Notes: generated by a model from the sequence alone, not told the origin. Shown: positions 9,360 through 17,741, counted from the first letter of the stretch. The stretch: 64,000 nt of DNA from Marinobacterium halophilum (GCF_003014615.1 NZ_PYGI01000004.1:108643-172642), one strand, 5' to 3'. A program made the numbers and translations.

Positions 9360-9632
9360 TCAATTACCGATATTGATCTTGATATCGCCTGCGATGCCTG
9401 TGGCACTTTGCGCTTCGCCACGATAGCCCGTGATCACCTGCTGGGCCTTGTTGCCATCCAGGCGCAAGGATTGCGGGTCGTCCGCTGCATCAGGATTCTG
9501 TGTCTGTGCCTGCATCATCGCCTGTACTGCCATGCCCATCGGTTCAGGAGGCGGGTTGCCATACCCGCTGCACCCCTGAATCAGCAGCACAGCTGCGGCG
9601 AGAATACTCAGTGTCCAGTTCGATCTATTCAT
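9360..9632 (-). CDS. Small Tad-locus lipoprotein
   Basis: A 90-residue predicted lipoprotein: MNRSNWTLSILAAAVLLIQGC gives a short signal and lipobox (LIQGC). The mature ~70-residue part is Met/Gln-rich (PEPMGMAVQAMMQAQTQ) and ends in IAGDIKINIGN. The start at 9632 has GGAGAG about 9 nt upstream and fits the signal peptide better than the in-frame codon at 9647. It sits between the secretin gene (27 bp upstream) and the TadG-like gene, so it may be an outer-membrane accessory comparable in position to RcpB/CpaD-type proteins. No sequence family recognised; function is inferred from context only. Confidence 0.7.
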   Translation of the reverse strand: MNRSNWTLSILAAAVLLIQGCSGYGNPPPEPMGMAVQAMMQAQTQNPDAADDPQSLRLDGNKAQQVITGYRGEAQSATGIAGDIKINIGN

Positions 9633-9659
9633 GACTCTGCTCTCCACTCAATGCTTGCG

Positions 9660-11228
9660 CTACTCGATGCTATGGCCGAAGGTCGACTCTGTTCCGTTGC
9701 TGACCGGAAACACTCTGACACTTGAGTCGCCGGACATGTCACCCGCCGTCGCGCCGGTGTCCATGCCTGCAGCCATTGCGTCTGTATCAGCAGCAGCCGT
9801 AATCATTCCATTACTGGCATGACGCCCATGGGTGCGCCCCAACAGGTAGAACTCCGCATCGCTGGGTTCGACAAAACCATCCCCCGGAAGCACCAGCCCT
9901 TCATTCTTGAAGGGTTTTGCCAGCGTCGGCGTTACCAGGATAACCAGCTCCGATTCACCACTCTCAAACTCCTGACTGCGGAACAGGTGACCCAGCACCG
10001 GCACATCTCCCAGCCCAGGAAACTTGTTCACCACTTCACGGGTACTCTGGTTAATCAACCCGGCAATACCGATCGTCTGACCATCACCCAGTTCAACGGT
10101 GGCACGGGCACTGCGCTTGGTCAGTGCCGGAACAAAGAAGGTATTACTGGAATCGACGCTGTTATTGATTGAATTGAGTCCGGTCAATTCGGTTACAGCC
10201 ACGTTTAGACTGAGGTTAATCGTGCCTGAGTCGAGAACCACCGGTACGAATTTCAGCCCAATCCCGAATTCCTTGAATTCTATGGTGACACCATCTTCAT
10301 TCGGTACAGGTATCGGGAATTCGCCACCGGAGAGGAATTCAGCTTCCTGGCCGGTGAGAGTCGTCAGCGTGGGTTCAGCCAGTACGCGAGCACTACCATT
10401 TTCCTTGGCGGCATCAAATGCGATATTAAACAGCAAGTTACTGTCAGCATATTTCGCCAACAATCCCTTACCCACAAAGCCGACATCGCCCAAACCGTCA
10501 GCTACAGATCCACCGGTACTACCTGCTCCTATACTCCAGAGGTTATCCCGCGAATCCAGAAGATTGAACTTGAGCCCCATGCGTTTCATCGTGTCACGCG
10601 ACATTTCCGCCACGGTCACTTTCAGCATCACCTGTTGAGACCCACCGACCTTGAGCAAGTTAACGACTTCGCCTGCCTGGGACGCCCCCTCTCCGGAAGG
10701 TTTCTGTAGGAAACTATCTGCCAGGCGTACTGCCATATCCATGGTCCCCACATTGGAAACTTCGCCACTGAGCAGGATCGAGCCTTGGGAAGAGTTGACC
10801 CGGATGCTCTCATTGGGTGCCATCTCATAAAGCTTGGATTTAAGGCTGTTCACATCCGGTGTCACCTCCACATCAATGGAAGCAGTCAGCCGATTGCTTT
10901 TATCCCACAGCAGGACGTTGGTGGTGCCGATCCCCTTGCCCAGTACATAGATTTGTTGGGAACGCATCACCAGAATATCGGCAACTTCTTCATTGCCGAT
11001 CGAGACTTTGTGTACCGGGCCATTCAGTTGCACCACCTTGGATTTGTACAAGGGAACCGACAGGTGCTGTACACCCGCATCACTCGATGTGTCGACTGCA
11101 GCCGCCTGGAGCCCTTGCCCGGTCAGTAGTGCCAGCAGCAAGATCAGTATGAGCGCGGGCACAAGTCCCTCATACCTCGGATGATCTCGACTTGTACTGG
11201 CTGTTTTTTGTTGTATTCGTATAGCCAT
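9660..11228 (-). CDS. cpaC: Tad pilus outer-membrane secretin (CpaC/RcpA)
   Basis: A 522-residue secretin of the type II/III family forming the outer-membrane pore for the Flp pilus. It has an N-terminal signal segment (LVPALILILLLALLTGQGLQAAA), an N-terminal pilus-formation domain with VHKVSIGNEEVADILVMRSQQIYVLGKGIGTTNVLLWD, a BON-like region (SLKSKLYEMAPNESIRVNSSQGSILLSGEV), and the C-terminal secretin domain with GLKFVPVVLDSGTINLSL and FPGLGDVPVLGHLFRS. The Gly/Ala/Asp-rich C-terminal tail after FKNEGLVLPGD is longer than usual. ATG preceded by GAGGAGA. Downstream of cpaB by 43 bp in the same operon. Confidence 0.95.
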   Translation of the reverse strand: MAIRIQQKTASTSRDHPRYEGLVPALILILLLALLTGQGLQAAAVDTSSDAGVQHLSVPLYKSKVVQLNGPVHKVSIGNEEVADILVMRSQQIYVLGKGIGTTNVLLWDKSNRLTASIDVEVTPDVNSLKSKLYEMAPNESIRVNSSQGSILLSGEVSNVGTMDMAVRLADSFLQKPSGEGASQAGEVVNLLKVGGSQQVMLKVTVAEMSRDTMKRMGLKFNLLDSRDNLWSIGAGSTGGSVADGLGDVGFVGKGLLAKYADSNLLFNIAFDAAKENGSARVLAEPTLTTLTGQEAEFLSGGEFPIPVPNEDGVTIEFKEFGIGLKFVPVVLDSGTINLSLNVAVTELTGLNSINNSVDSSNTFFVPALTKRSARATVELGDGQTIGIAGLINQSTREVVNKFPGLGDVPVLGHLFRSQEFESGESELVILVTPTLAKPFKNEGLVLPGDGFVEPSDAEFYLLGRTHGRHASNGMITAAADTDAMAAGMDTGATAGDMSGDSSVRVFPVSNGTESTFGHSIE

Positions 11229-11271
11229 TGTCCTGTCTCCTCAATCGACCTGTCCTGCTGGCACCGTGTGA

Positions 11272-12087
11272 CTACATGGGTACCCGTTTGCGTTCCCAAT
11301 TTACCCCTTTGATCACGATGACAGACGGCGGAGCACTGTAGCTCCGGCTCGGTTGTCGTTTCACCGGCACCGGAGCCACAACCGGCTCACCGACCGGCAA
11401 TGCTTCGGCCACGACCGGGGTCAACGCTTCCTCACTCAGAGGATTACGCAGTGTCAGCTGGATCCGCCCTTCTTCCCGCGCCATCGCCAGTTCTTCCGAT
11501 TCTTTCGGCGTCAGTTCCAGCGTCACCGCGCGCACAACCACCGGATCGTTCTTGTCCGTCCGCGCTTTCTGATCCACGGCCAACACCTTGATATCCTTGA
11601 GTACCGTCTTCGCTTTAACGTTGTCCCCTTGCGTTTTCGTGGCGATGATATCGACATGATTGCCCGGTAACAGGAAACCCGCGACCCCGACCACATCATT
11701 CACGCGCACGGTAAATGCCCGTTTTTCAGGATCGATCAACGCCGCCAGTGTTGCACCCTCCTTAAGTTCGCTGAGACGTTCCTGGCGCAAGGCATCACCG
11801 GCCAGAATATCCTGGATTGGAATCATCCCTTCCACGATCATCGGGTCGGTGAAGCTGCTGGCCGGTACCAGATCGTCCGGCATCCACTTGATCTTCAAGT
11901 GACGCTGTTCAATCGGCTGGCCATAGGGAATATCCATCGCAGCATAGACCACCGGCGTACCCTCTGTTGCAGCCCTATCGGTACTGCCAGGCATCTGCTG
12001 TTTCAGCCAGGTATTGGTATATATTGCTGCTCCGGCGGCCAACAAAACCGACAGAACCAGCAGTAAAAATGTTCTCCCTTTAAACAT
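11272..12087 (-). CDS. cpaB: Flp pilus assembly protein CpaB/RcpC
   Basis: A 271-residue protein with an N-terminal membrane anchor (TFLLLVLSVLLAAGAAIYTNTWL), a SAF domain (TPVVYAAMDIPYGQPIEQRHLKIKWMPDD ... DILAGDALRQERLS) and the RcpC/CpaB region (FTVRVNDVVGVAGFLLPGNHVDIIAT; VVRAVTLELTPKESEELAMAREEGRIQLTLRNP). CpaB works with the secretin in the periplasm. The C-terminus is Pro/Val-rich and basic. GGGAGG precedes the ATG, and the gene overlaps the upstream AAA ATPase gene by 8 bp. Confidence 0.94.
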   Translation of the reverse strand: MFKGRTFLLLVLSVLLAAGAAIYTNTWLKQQMPGSTDRAATEGTPVVYAAMDIPYGQPIEQRHLKIKWMPDDLVPASSFTDPMIVEGMIPIQDILAGDALRQERLSELKEGATLAALIDPEKRAFTVRVNDVVGVAGFLLPGNHVDIIATKTQGDNVKAKTVLKDIKVLAVDQKARTDKNDPVVVRAVTLELTPKESEELAMAREEGRIQLTLRNPLSEEALTPVVAEALPVGEPVVAPVPVKRQPSRSYSAPPSVIVIKGVNWERKRVPM

Positions 12088-13471
12088 GACTATTCCTCCC
12101 GGTTACGGAGTTCGGTGACATCTCCACGTCCGCATCAAGGCTGACGAAGTAGCTGTCCCAGGCCCAGCTCAGTGACTGGGTGTCCAGTGAGGCGGCATCA
12201 CCGCCGAGATAGCGTACGCGGTCCTGCGCCATGCCCAGCAGATCTCGCGGATGACAAGGACGTAATCCGACCTCGTGCCGTGCATGCAGTTGCGTCAATG
12301 CAAAGTCGAGCAGTTCGGGGGTGAAATCGATCCCCTTCTCTGCGCACACCTGCTGCCAGATACGGCTGTATTCATCCGGTTGCAGATAGCCAAAATAGAT
12401 TTTGTAACCGATACGACGCAGGAAAGCCTCATCGGCAAGATCCAGCGGATTGATGTTGGACGAGAACACCAGTATCTGGTCGAACGGGGTCTGGAAGTGA
12501 CGTCCTGCCCCCAAGGTCAGATAGTCCTGCTTCTCTTCCATCGGCACGATCCAGCGGTTGAAAATCTCCATCGGTGTTGCCCGTTGACGCCCCATGTCGT
12601 CAATAATGAAGATGCCGTTGTTGGCCTTAAGCTGCAGTGGCGCCTGATATTCCTTGGTTACCGGGTTGAAATGCACCTCAAGCATATCCATTCCCAGCTC
12701 CCCACCGGTAATGACTTCCGGGCGTCGGCAATTGACAAAGCGAGGGTCGTAACCCTGATCGAACATCAGACTTGGGGCTTGGACTGTTTCCTCAACTGGC
12801 TGGTGTAGCAGGGGGTCAAACAGTGAAATCACCTGTTCGTTGACCGAAATCGCATAGGGAATAAGGCAACTATCCGTGAACAGGCCGGTCAGCTTCTGGG
12901 TAATGTAGGTTTTGCCGGTCCCGGCCGGACCGTAAATAAACATGGCACGGCCGGAATTCATCGCCGGGCCGAGTTGTTGCTTAAGGGAATCTCGCAGCAC
13001 CACATTGGTAAACAACTGGTTCATCGACTCGGCAGTCACGTTGGTGTGATGCACGGTCTGTGCAGCCACGACCTCGCGATAACGCTGAATCGGTACCGGG
13101 GCGGGCCCCAGATAACCGCTACGGGCGTAGGCATCAATGGCCGATTCCCGTCCCCGCTGGGTCAAGCCATAACTCAGTTCGCGCTTATCGAAGCCCTGAC
13201 CATGCACATCAATCATGACTTCCTTGCGCAGGAATTCGATCAACACCTCAAGCACAGGGCCTGCAAGTGCCGTGCGCTGCATCAACTGCTTTAACGTCAG
13301 CAAGCCCGCATCATAGAGGTGCTTGATCATCAATTCGGTAAGAAAGTGGCGGCTTAAACCCGTCTCGTCCAGTGCCAGCGGCCGCGGCGCCAGTGTACGC
13401 AAATGTTGAGCCTGTGAGGTATCGGCTGCCTCGGTAGACCCAGCAGCCGTGAGATTCATCGAGTGGTTCAT
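12080..13471 (-). CDS. Tad-locus AAA-type ATPase
   Basis: A 463-residue cytoplasmic AAA protein. About 130 N-terminal residues look like a winged-helix domain (HLYDAGLLTLKQLMQRTAL ... LTQRGRESAIDAY); then Walker A (YGPAGTGKTYIT, about residues 178-189), Walker B (GIFIIDDMGRQ), sensor-like VFSSNINP and an arginine-bearing FLRRIGYKIYF. It is not the TadA secretion ATPase. ATPases of this form occur in some Tad loci between the prepilin peptidase and cpaB, but their role is not established; pilus regulation or remodelling is an inference. It overlaps the prepilin peptidase gene by 4 bp and cpaB by 8 bp, so it is tightly built into the operon. GGAG precedes the ATG. Confidence 0.85.
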   Translation of the reverse strand: MNHSMNLTAAGSTEAADTSQAQHLRTLAPRPLALDETGLSRHFLTELMIKHLYDAGLLTLKQLMQRTALAGPVLEVLIEFLRKEVMIDVHGQGFDKRELSYGLTQRGRESAIDAYARSGYLGPAPVPIQRYREVVAAQTVHHTNVTAESMNQLFTNVVLRDSLKQQLGPAMNSGRAMFIYGPAGTGKTYITQKLTGLFTDSCLIPYAISVNEQVISLFDPLLHQPVEETVQAPSLMFDQGYDPRFVNCRRPEVITGGELGMDMLEVHFNPVTKEYQAPLQLKANNGIFIIDDMGRQRATPMEIFNRWIVPMEEKQDYLTLGAGRHFQTPFDQILVFSSNINPLDLADEAFLRRIGYKIYFGYLQPDEYSRIWQQVCAEKGIDFTPELLDFALTQLHARHEVGLRPCHPRDLLGMAQDRVRYLGGDAASLDTQSLSWAWDSYFVSLDADVEMSPNSVTGRNSHV

Positions 13472-14052
13472 TGCATCACTCCCAACGCCTGTAGCTGATA
13501 CCCGATCTGAGTAGTCAGGTGATAAAACTCCAGATTATTGTCGATCAGCCCCTGTTGAATCAGGGTACCGACCGCAATCGAGAGAGAGAAAGGGAAGCGG
13601 CGACGAGCTACCGATCCGACTTCTGCCGAAATCAGAGTCCTCGCTGAAATCATCACCAGGTAACGGCGATAGATACTGGCCAGCTCGCCACTGCGCAACA
13701 CCATATAAAAGGCAAAGCAGCCACCAATCACCAGAGCAAAGCAGGCTGCAGTTAACGCAGGCATCGGCCCAATGAAGGCCCCGATAGCTGCCATCAGTTT
13801 GACATCACCGGCCCCCATACCGCCGGTCAGGTAGAATGGCAACAGAACAACCAAACCTACCGCTGCACCCGCGAGGCCGGTATGAACTTCAGTGCTTGGA
13901 AGGAAGAGATAACTCAGCAGTAACCCTGCCACCAAAGTACTGAAAGTGAGCCAGTTGGGAATACGGTGGCGACGCCAGTCAAACAATACTGAAAATATTA
14001 ATATTAGTAGCAGGAGGAGCGTCGAACCATCATAAGTATAAAGCGACAGCAT
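13468..14052 (-). CDS. tadV: Flp prepilin peptidase (TadV/CpaA family)
   Basis: A 194-residue integral membrane aspartic protease of the A24A family. The two catalytic aspartates are visible in FDWRRHRIPN (about residue 25) and GGMGAGDVKLMAAIG (about residue 84, GxGD motif). It processes Flp pilin and TadE-type pseudopilins before the hydrophobic helix. At least five hydrophobic segments are present. The ~65-residue tail after LRSGELASIYRRY is a family extension. GGGAGG precedes the ATG. It lies 46 bp downstream of the flp pilin gene. Confidence 0.93.
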   Translation of the reverse strand: MLSLYTYDGSTLLLLLILIFSVLFDWRRHRIPNWLTFSTLVAGLLLSYLFLPSTEVHTGLAGAAVGLVVLLPFYLTGGMGAGDVKLMAAIGAFIGPMPALTAACFALVIGGCFAFYMVLRSGELASIYRRYLVMISARTLISAEVGSVARRRFPFSLSIAVGTLIQQGLIDNNLEFYHLTTQIGYQLQALGVMQ

Positions 14053-14098
14053 ATAGACCTCCCCTTGCTACATGATTTTTACAATCAATTTGTCTAAT

Positions 14099-14305
14099 TC
14101 AACATGCATCAGCCTGAGCAGCATCAGCCCCTGTATCTAATGTGGTAGCTAGTGCAGCAATCACCTCACCCACCTCACAGCCCAAGTCGGTAAATGCCAC
14201 AATCACAGCTGCTGCCACCAGGCTCCCCGCAATTGCATACTCCACCGTAGTCAACCCTTCTTCTTCCTTGATGAAGTCCACAAATTTTTGAGTCATAACA
14301 TTCAT
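14099..14305 (-). CDS. flp: Flp family type IVb pilin
   Basis: A 68-residue major pilin. The processing motif EEEG-LTTVEYAIAGSLVAAAVIVAF shows the glycine before the cleavage site, the Flp-type TxVEYA and the invariant Glu/Tyr pair, followed by a single hydrophobic helix and a short acidic tail ending in Cys. There are two cysteines (GCEVGE and the last residue) that could form a disulfide. The start is set at 14305 because GAGGG lies about 9 nt upstream; an upstream ATG at 14323 would place the Shine-Dalgarno inside the gene. It is the first gene of the leftward Tad operon. Confidence 0.92.
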   Translation of the reverse strand: MNVMTQKFVDFIKEEEGLTTVEYAIAGSLVAAAVIVAFTDLGCEVGEVIAALATTLDTGADAAQADAC

Positions 14306-14462
14306 TGGTCCGCCCTCTTTCATTCGTGTGCCCCTCAGGGCCGATGCCGGTGCAACCGCTACCGTAGATAGATATGCGCCGGGTACGTGAGTGACTATAG
14401 GCAGGTGAAAGGACGGGTGTTGGAACTATCTTGCACAAAAAATAGGACTATTTTGCAAACGA

Positions 14463-14482
14463 GTGTTTCAGGCCTGAAACAC
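14463..14482. promoter_or_regulatory. Perfect 20-bp palindrome, candidate operator
   Basis: GTGTTTCAGGCCTGAAACAC is an uninterrupted inverted repeat without spacer. It lies 158 bp upstream of the flp start and 177 bp upstream of the regulator start. A gapless palindrome of this length in an intergenic region most simply is a binding site for a dimeric repressor or activator; a terminator is unlikely as no loop or T-tract exists. The cognate protein is unknown. Confidence 0.55.
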
Positions 14483-14564
14483 CAATGGCTTATATCGGTT
14501 ATGAAACAACACACTACCGTTTTGTATAAAAAAACAGCAAAAAGCCCGCACTAAGAGCCCGGTT

Positions 14565-14582
14565 TGTTCACTATACTGAACA
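14565..14582 (+). promoter_or_regulatory. Inverted repeat overlapping a -10-like hexamer
   Basis: TGTTCA and TGAACA arms flank six bases and enclose TATACT (14572-14577), a good -10 match, about 82 bp before the regulator start. No convincing -35 is found at 16-18 bp. It could be an autoregulatory operator over the regulator's own promoter. Inference only. Confidence 0.4.
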
Positions 14583-14658
14583 CTATCCGCGACAACGGAC
14601 TAAGCGGGTGCCCCCACATCGCAACAATGAAGAACCACTCAGTGGGAGACCCACCGTC

Positions 14659-15552
14659 ATGCTTCAACCTGACACTCCAACCCTGTTGTGGTTGGACCTG
14701 CGCAGCTCCGACCGTTCGGCAACACTGCTGGAACTGTTCGAACGCCGGTTCACCATCGAACAGCTGGACATCCACCATCCGGTCTATGACAGGCAGCAAC
14801 TGTCACCCATCGCCATCTGCGTCGACTTTGACTACCCCGACATGCACGGGTTGTCACTGGTGCGGAACCTACACGAAAAGTACCGACTGCCAATCATCAT
14901 GATGACCGAACAACACTCGGAATCACTGATGCTCTGGGCACTGCGGGTGCGGATATGGGAAATTTTTCTGAAGCCGATGCAACGCTCGGCCGCCGAGCAC
15001 CAGATCGATGCTCTGTACCGCTGCCTGGCCAACGCCGGTGATGACCCCACCCTTTTGAGTACAGCCAGCCCCATGCTGCGACTGCCGGAAGAATCACGTT
15101 TCCACGGCAGCGGCACTGAAGCGCGTACCGTTCACCCCGCCCTGTCCTATATGCAGCTGCATCTGGGCGAGCGCATCAACGAAGAGCAACTGGCACAATT
15201 CTGCAACTTGCGCCCGCTGCAGTTCAGCCGCCAGTTCAAAAAAGCATTCGGAGTAACGTTTCAGGAGATGTTGCAGCAACTGCGCATACAGGAGGCAACA
15301 CGTTTGCTGGAGAACCCCGAGCTGCAGATCCTTGATGTGGCTCTGACCGTCGGTTATCGGGACCATTCCTATTTTTGTCGGGTGTTCAAGAAATACCTGG
15401 GGGTGACTCCCAAAACCTATCAGGAGCAGCAGCTGTCACAGCACGCACGCGCCCAGCAGATGGTCGAAATCAAGCTGCAGGCGGTTGCAAATCTGACTTC
15501 AGTGCGGCAACAACGGGAAACTGAGCAGTGGAGCCGTCAACATTCCTGTTAA
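14659..15552 (+). CDS. Receiver-AraC hybrid transcription regulator
   Basis: A 297-residue atypical response regulator. The N-terminal ~125 residues resemble a CheY-like receiver: TLLWLDLRSSD at the first strand, a candidate phospho-acceptor in CVDFDYPDMHGL, Thr in IIMMTEQ, and Lys in FLKPM. The C-terminal ~100 residues are an AraC/XylS DNA-binding domain with two helix-turn-helix motifs (EEQLAQFCNLRPLQFSRQFKKAFG; ILDVALTVGYRDHSYFCRVFKKYLGVTPKTYQ). The start at 14659 fits GGGAG 10 nt upstream and the receiver edge; an in-frame codon at 14608 is less likely. No histidine kinase is adjacent. Being divergent from flp suggests control of the Tad locus. Confidence 0.85.
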   Translation: MLQPDTPTLLWLDLRSSDRSATLLELFERRFTIEQLDIHHPVYDRQQLSPIAICVDFDYPDMHGLSLVRNLHEKYRLPIIMMTEQHSESLMLWALRVRIWEIFLKPMQRSAAEHQIDALYRCLANAGDDPTLLSTASPMLRLPEESRFHGSGTEARTVHPALSYMQLHLGERINEEQLAQFCNLRPLQFSRQFKKAFGVTFQEMLQQLRIQEATRLLENPELQILDVALTVGYRDHSYFCRVFKKYLGVTPKTYQEQQLSQHARAQQMVEIKLQAVANLTSVRQQRETEQWSRQHSC

Positions 15553-15598
15553 CGGCTCCGTATAATCAGAACAGCCTAACGCAGGCGGGGCGCGAAGA

Positions 15599-16894
15599 TC
15601 AGCGGCTGTGATCCAGCAGGTCTTCAACTACTTCCTGCTCTTCATGCAGATCATTGTCGACCGGCTTTGACAGCGGCAGAATCAGGTTGAGCAGGATGGC
15701 TACCGCGCCACACAGGCTGATGCCCTGAAGACTCAAATCACCTTTACCAACCGCCATGCCACCGATACCGAACACCAGTGTAGTAGCGACAATCACCAGG
15801 TTACGCTGCTCAGCCAAGTCCACATGCGCCTTGATCAGGGTATTCATGCCTACCGCTGCGATAGAACCGAACAGCAGGATCAGAATACCGCCCATGACCG
15901 GTGCCGGAATGGTCTGCAGTGCCATGCCGAATTTGGCAATAAAGGCCAGGGCAATCGCCACGACTGCCGCCCACACCATCACCACCGGGTTGAAGGACTT
16001 GGTCAGCATCACTGCCCCGGTCACTTCCGAATACGTGGTATTGGGTGGCCCGCCGAAGCAGGCTGCCGCCGCTGTCGCGACGCCATCGCCAAAGAGCGTA
16101 CGGTGCAGGCCCGGCTTGCGCACGTAGTCCTTGCCCGTGACATTGGAGATCGCCAGGATATCGCCCACATGCTCGATCGCCGGAGCCAGCGCCACCGGCA
16201 CCATGAACAGAACCGCCTGCCAGTGGAAAGCCGGCATCACGAATTCAGGCATGGAGATCCAGCTCGCACTCTGGATCGGTGCGTAATCAACCATGCCGGT
16301 AAAATGCGCGGCAACATAGCCCACGACTACACCTGACAATATGGGCAGCAGGCGGAAGACGCCACGTGCCAACACGGCAACCGCCAGCGTGGTCACCAAC
16401 GCACTCATCGACACCAGCATCGCCTGATCATATGGAAACAGGACCTCGGAGCCATCGCCGCTCTTGCCCATCGCCATGTTAACGGCCAGCGGCGCCATCC
16501 CCAGCCCGATAATCATGATCACCGGGCCGGTGACAACCGGCGGCATCAGCCGATGCAGAAACCCGACTCCACGTACCTTGACCGCCAGCGCCAGCAGCAT
16601 GTACACCGCGCCAGCTGCCATCAATCCACCCATGGTGGCCGCAACACCCCAGTTCTGTACCGAATAGGTGATCGGCGCAATGAACACGAACGACGACGCC
16701 AGGAAAATTGGAACGGTCAGTCCGGTCACGAAGTGGAACAGCAATGTGCCAATCCCGGCGGTAAACAGCGCGACGCTCGGGTCGAGGCCGGTCAACAGCG
16801 GCATCAGCACCAATGCGCCAAACGCGACAAACAACATCTGTGATCCGGCCAGTACGGTACGCCAGTGAAACGCACTTGGTTGCAGGTTTTGCAT
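15599..16894 (-). CDS. uraA: Uracil-xanthine permease (NCS2 family), UraA
   Basis: A 431-residue polytopic membrane transporter with roughly 12-14 hydrophobic segments. Family signatures include the opening FGALVLMPLLTGLDPSVALFTAGIGTLLFH, LAPAIEHVGDILAISNVTG with the substrate-binding Glu, and FGGPPNTTYSEVTGAVMLTK. It imports uracil with protons. It lies 14 bp downstream of upp on the same strand, so import and phosphoribosylation of uracil are coupled. ATG preceded by GAGGA. The last ~25 residues are acidic and cytoplasmic. Confidence 0.95.
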   Translation of the reverse strand: MQNLQPSAFHWRTVLAGSQMLFVAFGALVLMPLLTGLDPSVALFTAGIGTLLFHFVTGLTVPIFLASSFVFIAPITYSVQNWGVAATMGGLMAAGAVYMLLALAVKVRGVGFLHRLMPPVVTGPVIMIIGLGMAPLAVNMAMGKSGDGSEVLFPYDQAMLVSMSALVTTLAVAVLARGVFRLLPILSGVVVGYVAAHFTGMVDYAPIQSASWISMPEFVMPAFHWQAVLFMVPVALAPAIEHVGDILAISNVTGKDYVRKPGLHRTLFGDGVATAAAACFGGPPNTTYSEVTGAVMLTKSFNPVVMVWAAVVAIALAFIAKFGMALQTIPAPVMGGILILLFGSIAAVGMNTLIKAHVDLAEQRNLVIVATTLVFGIGGMAVGKGDLSLQGISLCGAVAILLNLILPLSKPVDNDLHEEQEVVEDLLDHSR

Positions 16895-16908
16895 CAGCCA
16901 ATCCTCGT

Positions 16909-17535
16909 TTATTGGGTGCCGAAGATCTTGTCACCGGCGTCACCCAGACCCGGCATGATGTAGCCCTGCTCATTCAAGCCCTGATCCACCGATGCGGTAA
17001 ACAACTCCACATCAGGATGTGCCGCCTGTACCTTGGCGATCCCTTCCGGTGCAGCCACCAGTACCAGCGCGCGGATCGTGGTGCAGCCAGCCTTCTTCAG
17101 CAGGTCAATGGTCGCGATCATGGAACCGCCCGTCGCCAGCATCGGATCAACGACCAAAGCCATACGGGCATCTATGTCACTGGCAAGCTTTTCGAAGTAG
17201 GTAACCGGTTCCAGAGTTTCTTCATCACGGTACAGGCCAACCACCGAAATTTTCGCACTGGGTACAAGTTCCAGCACACCGTCGAGCATGCCCAGACCTG
17301 CACGCAAAATCGGCACCACGGTGATCTTCTTGCCCTTGATCCGCTGGGCTTCAATGTCACCGCACCAGCCCTTCACCGTGTATTCTTCCAGCTCCATGTC
17401 CTTGGTTGCTTCGTAGGTCAGCAAACAGCCCACTTCAGCGGCCAGCTGGCGAAAACTGCGGGTACTGATCGTACTGGAACGCATCAGGCCCAGCTTGTGC
17501 TGAACCAGGGGATGTTTGATTTCGTGGACATTCAT
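16909..17535 (-). CDS. upp: Uracil phosphoribosyltransferase
   Basis: A 208-residue enzyme, the usual family length, converting uracil and PRPP to UMP. Visible: N-terminal [31 protein letters not shown], and the PRPP loop [15 protein letters not shown], with the uracil-binding [17 protein letters not shown] at the C-terminus. The ATG at 17535 has GAGG 9 nt upstream and matches the standard N-terminus; the longer frame to 17589 adds 18 unrelated residues. Upstream gene of the upp-uraA operon, divergent from hpt. Confidence 0.97.
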   Translation of the reverse strand: MNVHEIKHPLVQHKLGLMRSSTISTRSFRQLAAEVGCLLTYEATKDMELEEYTVKGWCGDIEAQRIKGKKITVVPILRAGLGMLDGVLELVPSAKISVVGLYRDEETLEPVTYFEKLASDIDARMALVVDPMLATGGSMIATIDLLKKAGCTTIRALVLVAAPEGIAKVQAAHPDVELFTASVDQGLNEQGYIMPGLGDAGDKIFGTQ

Positions 17536-17557
17536 GCAGGGCAGCCTCTTCATGCAG

Positions 17558-17580
17558 CGGACAGTTATGACCAATGTCCG
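17558..17580. promoter_or_regulatory. Dyad upstream of upp
   Basis: CGGACA and TGTCCG form 6-bp arms with an 11-nt spacer, 23 bp before the upp ATG in the 206-bp space shared with hpt. It may lie in the upp leader or promoter and act as an operator or RNA hairpin. Weak evidence. Confidence 0.25.
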
Positions 17581-17741
17581 GCTTGACAAAAAATTCTCGG
17601 CAAGATTAACGAATGATCAGCCATCTGTCATCAAAGAACCCCTGCATATTGCCCCGCCAGCCAAACCTGAGTAACCTGCTCACTTTTTTTACAATCAGGC
17701 CGTCGCCCCTGCGGCCCACTGACCATTGCGGAGCAGGTTCC

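Larger units (their letters stand above)
14306..14658. promoter_or_regulatory. Divergent control region of the Tad locus and its neighbouring regulator
   Basis: This 353-bp gene-free spacer separates leftward flp from the rightward receiver-AraC gene. It carries three dyads: AAAATAG-GA-CTATTTT at 14439-14454, a perfect 20-bp palindrome at 14463-14482, and TGTTCA-N6-TGAACA at 14565-14582. It is AT-rich from 14430 to 14545. No open frame inside has a credible ribosome site. I infer that both promoters and one or more operators lie here; no strong -35/-10 pair is visible for flp. Confidence 0.6.

Noticed and set aside
14420..14436. Sigma-54-like TTGGAAC...TTGCA upstream of the receiver-AraC gene
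   Set aside because: Only 9 bases separate the GG and GC elements; sigma-54 promoters require 10, and no enhancer-binding activator is nearby.
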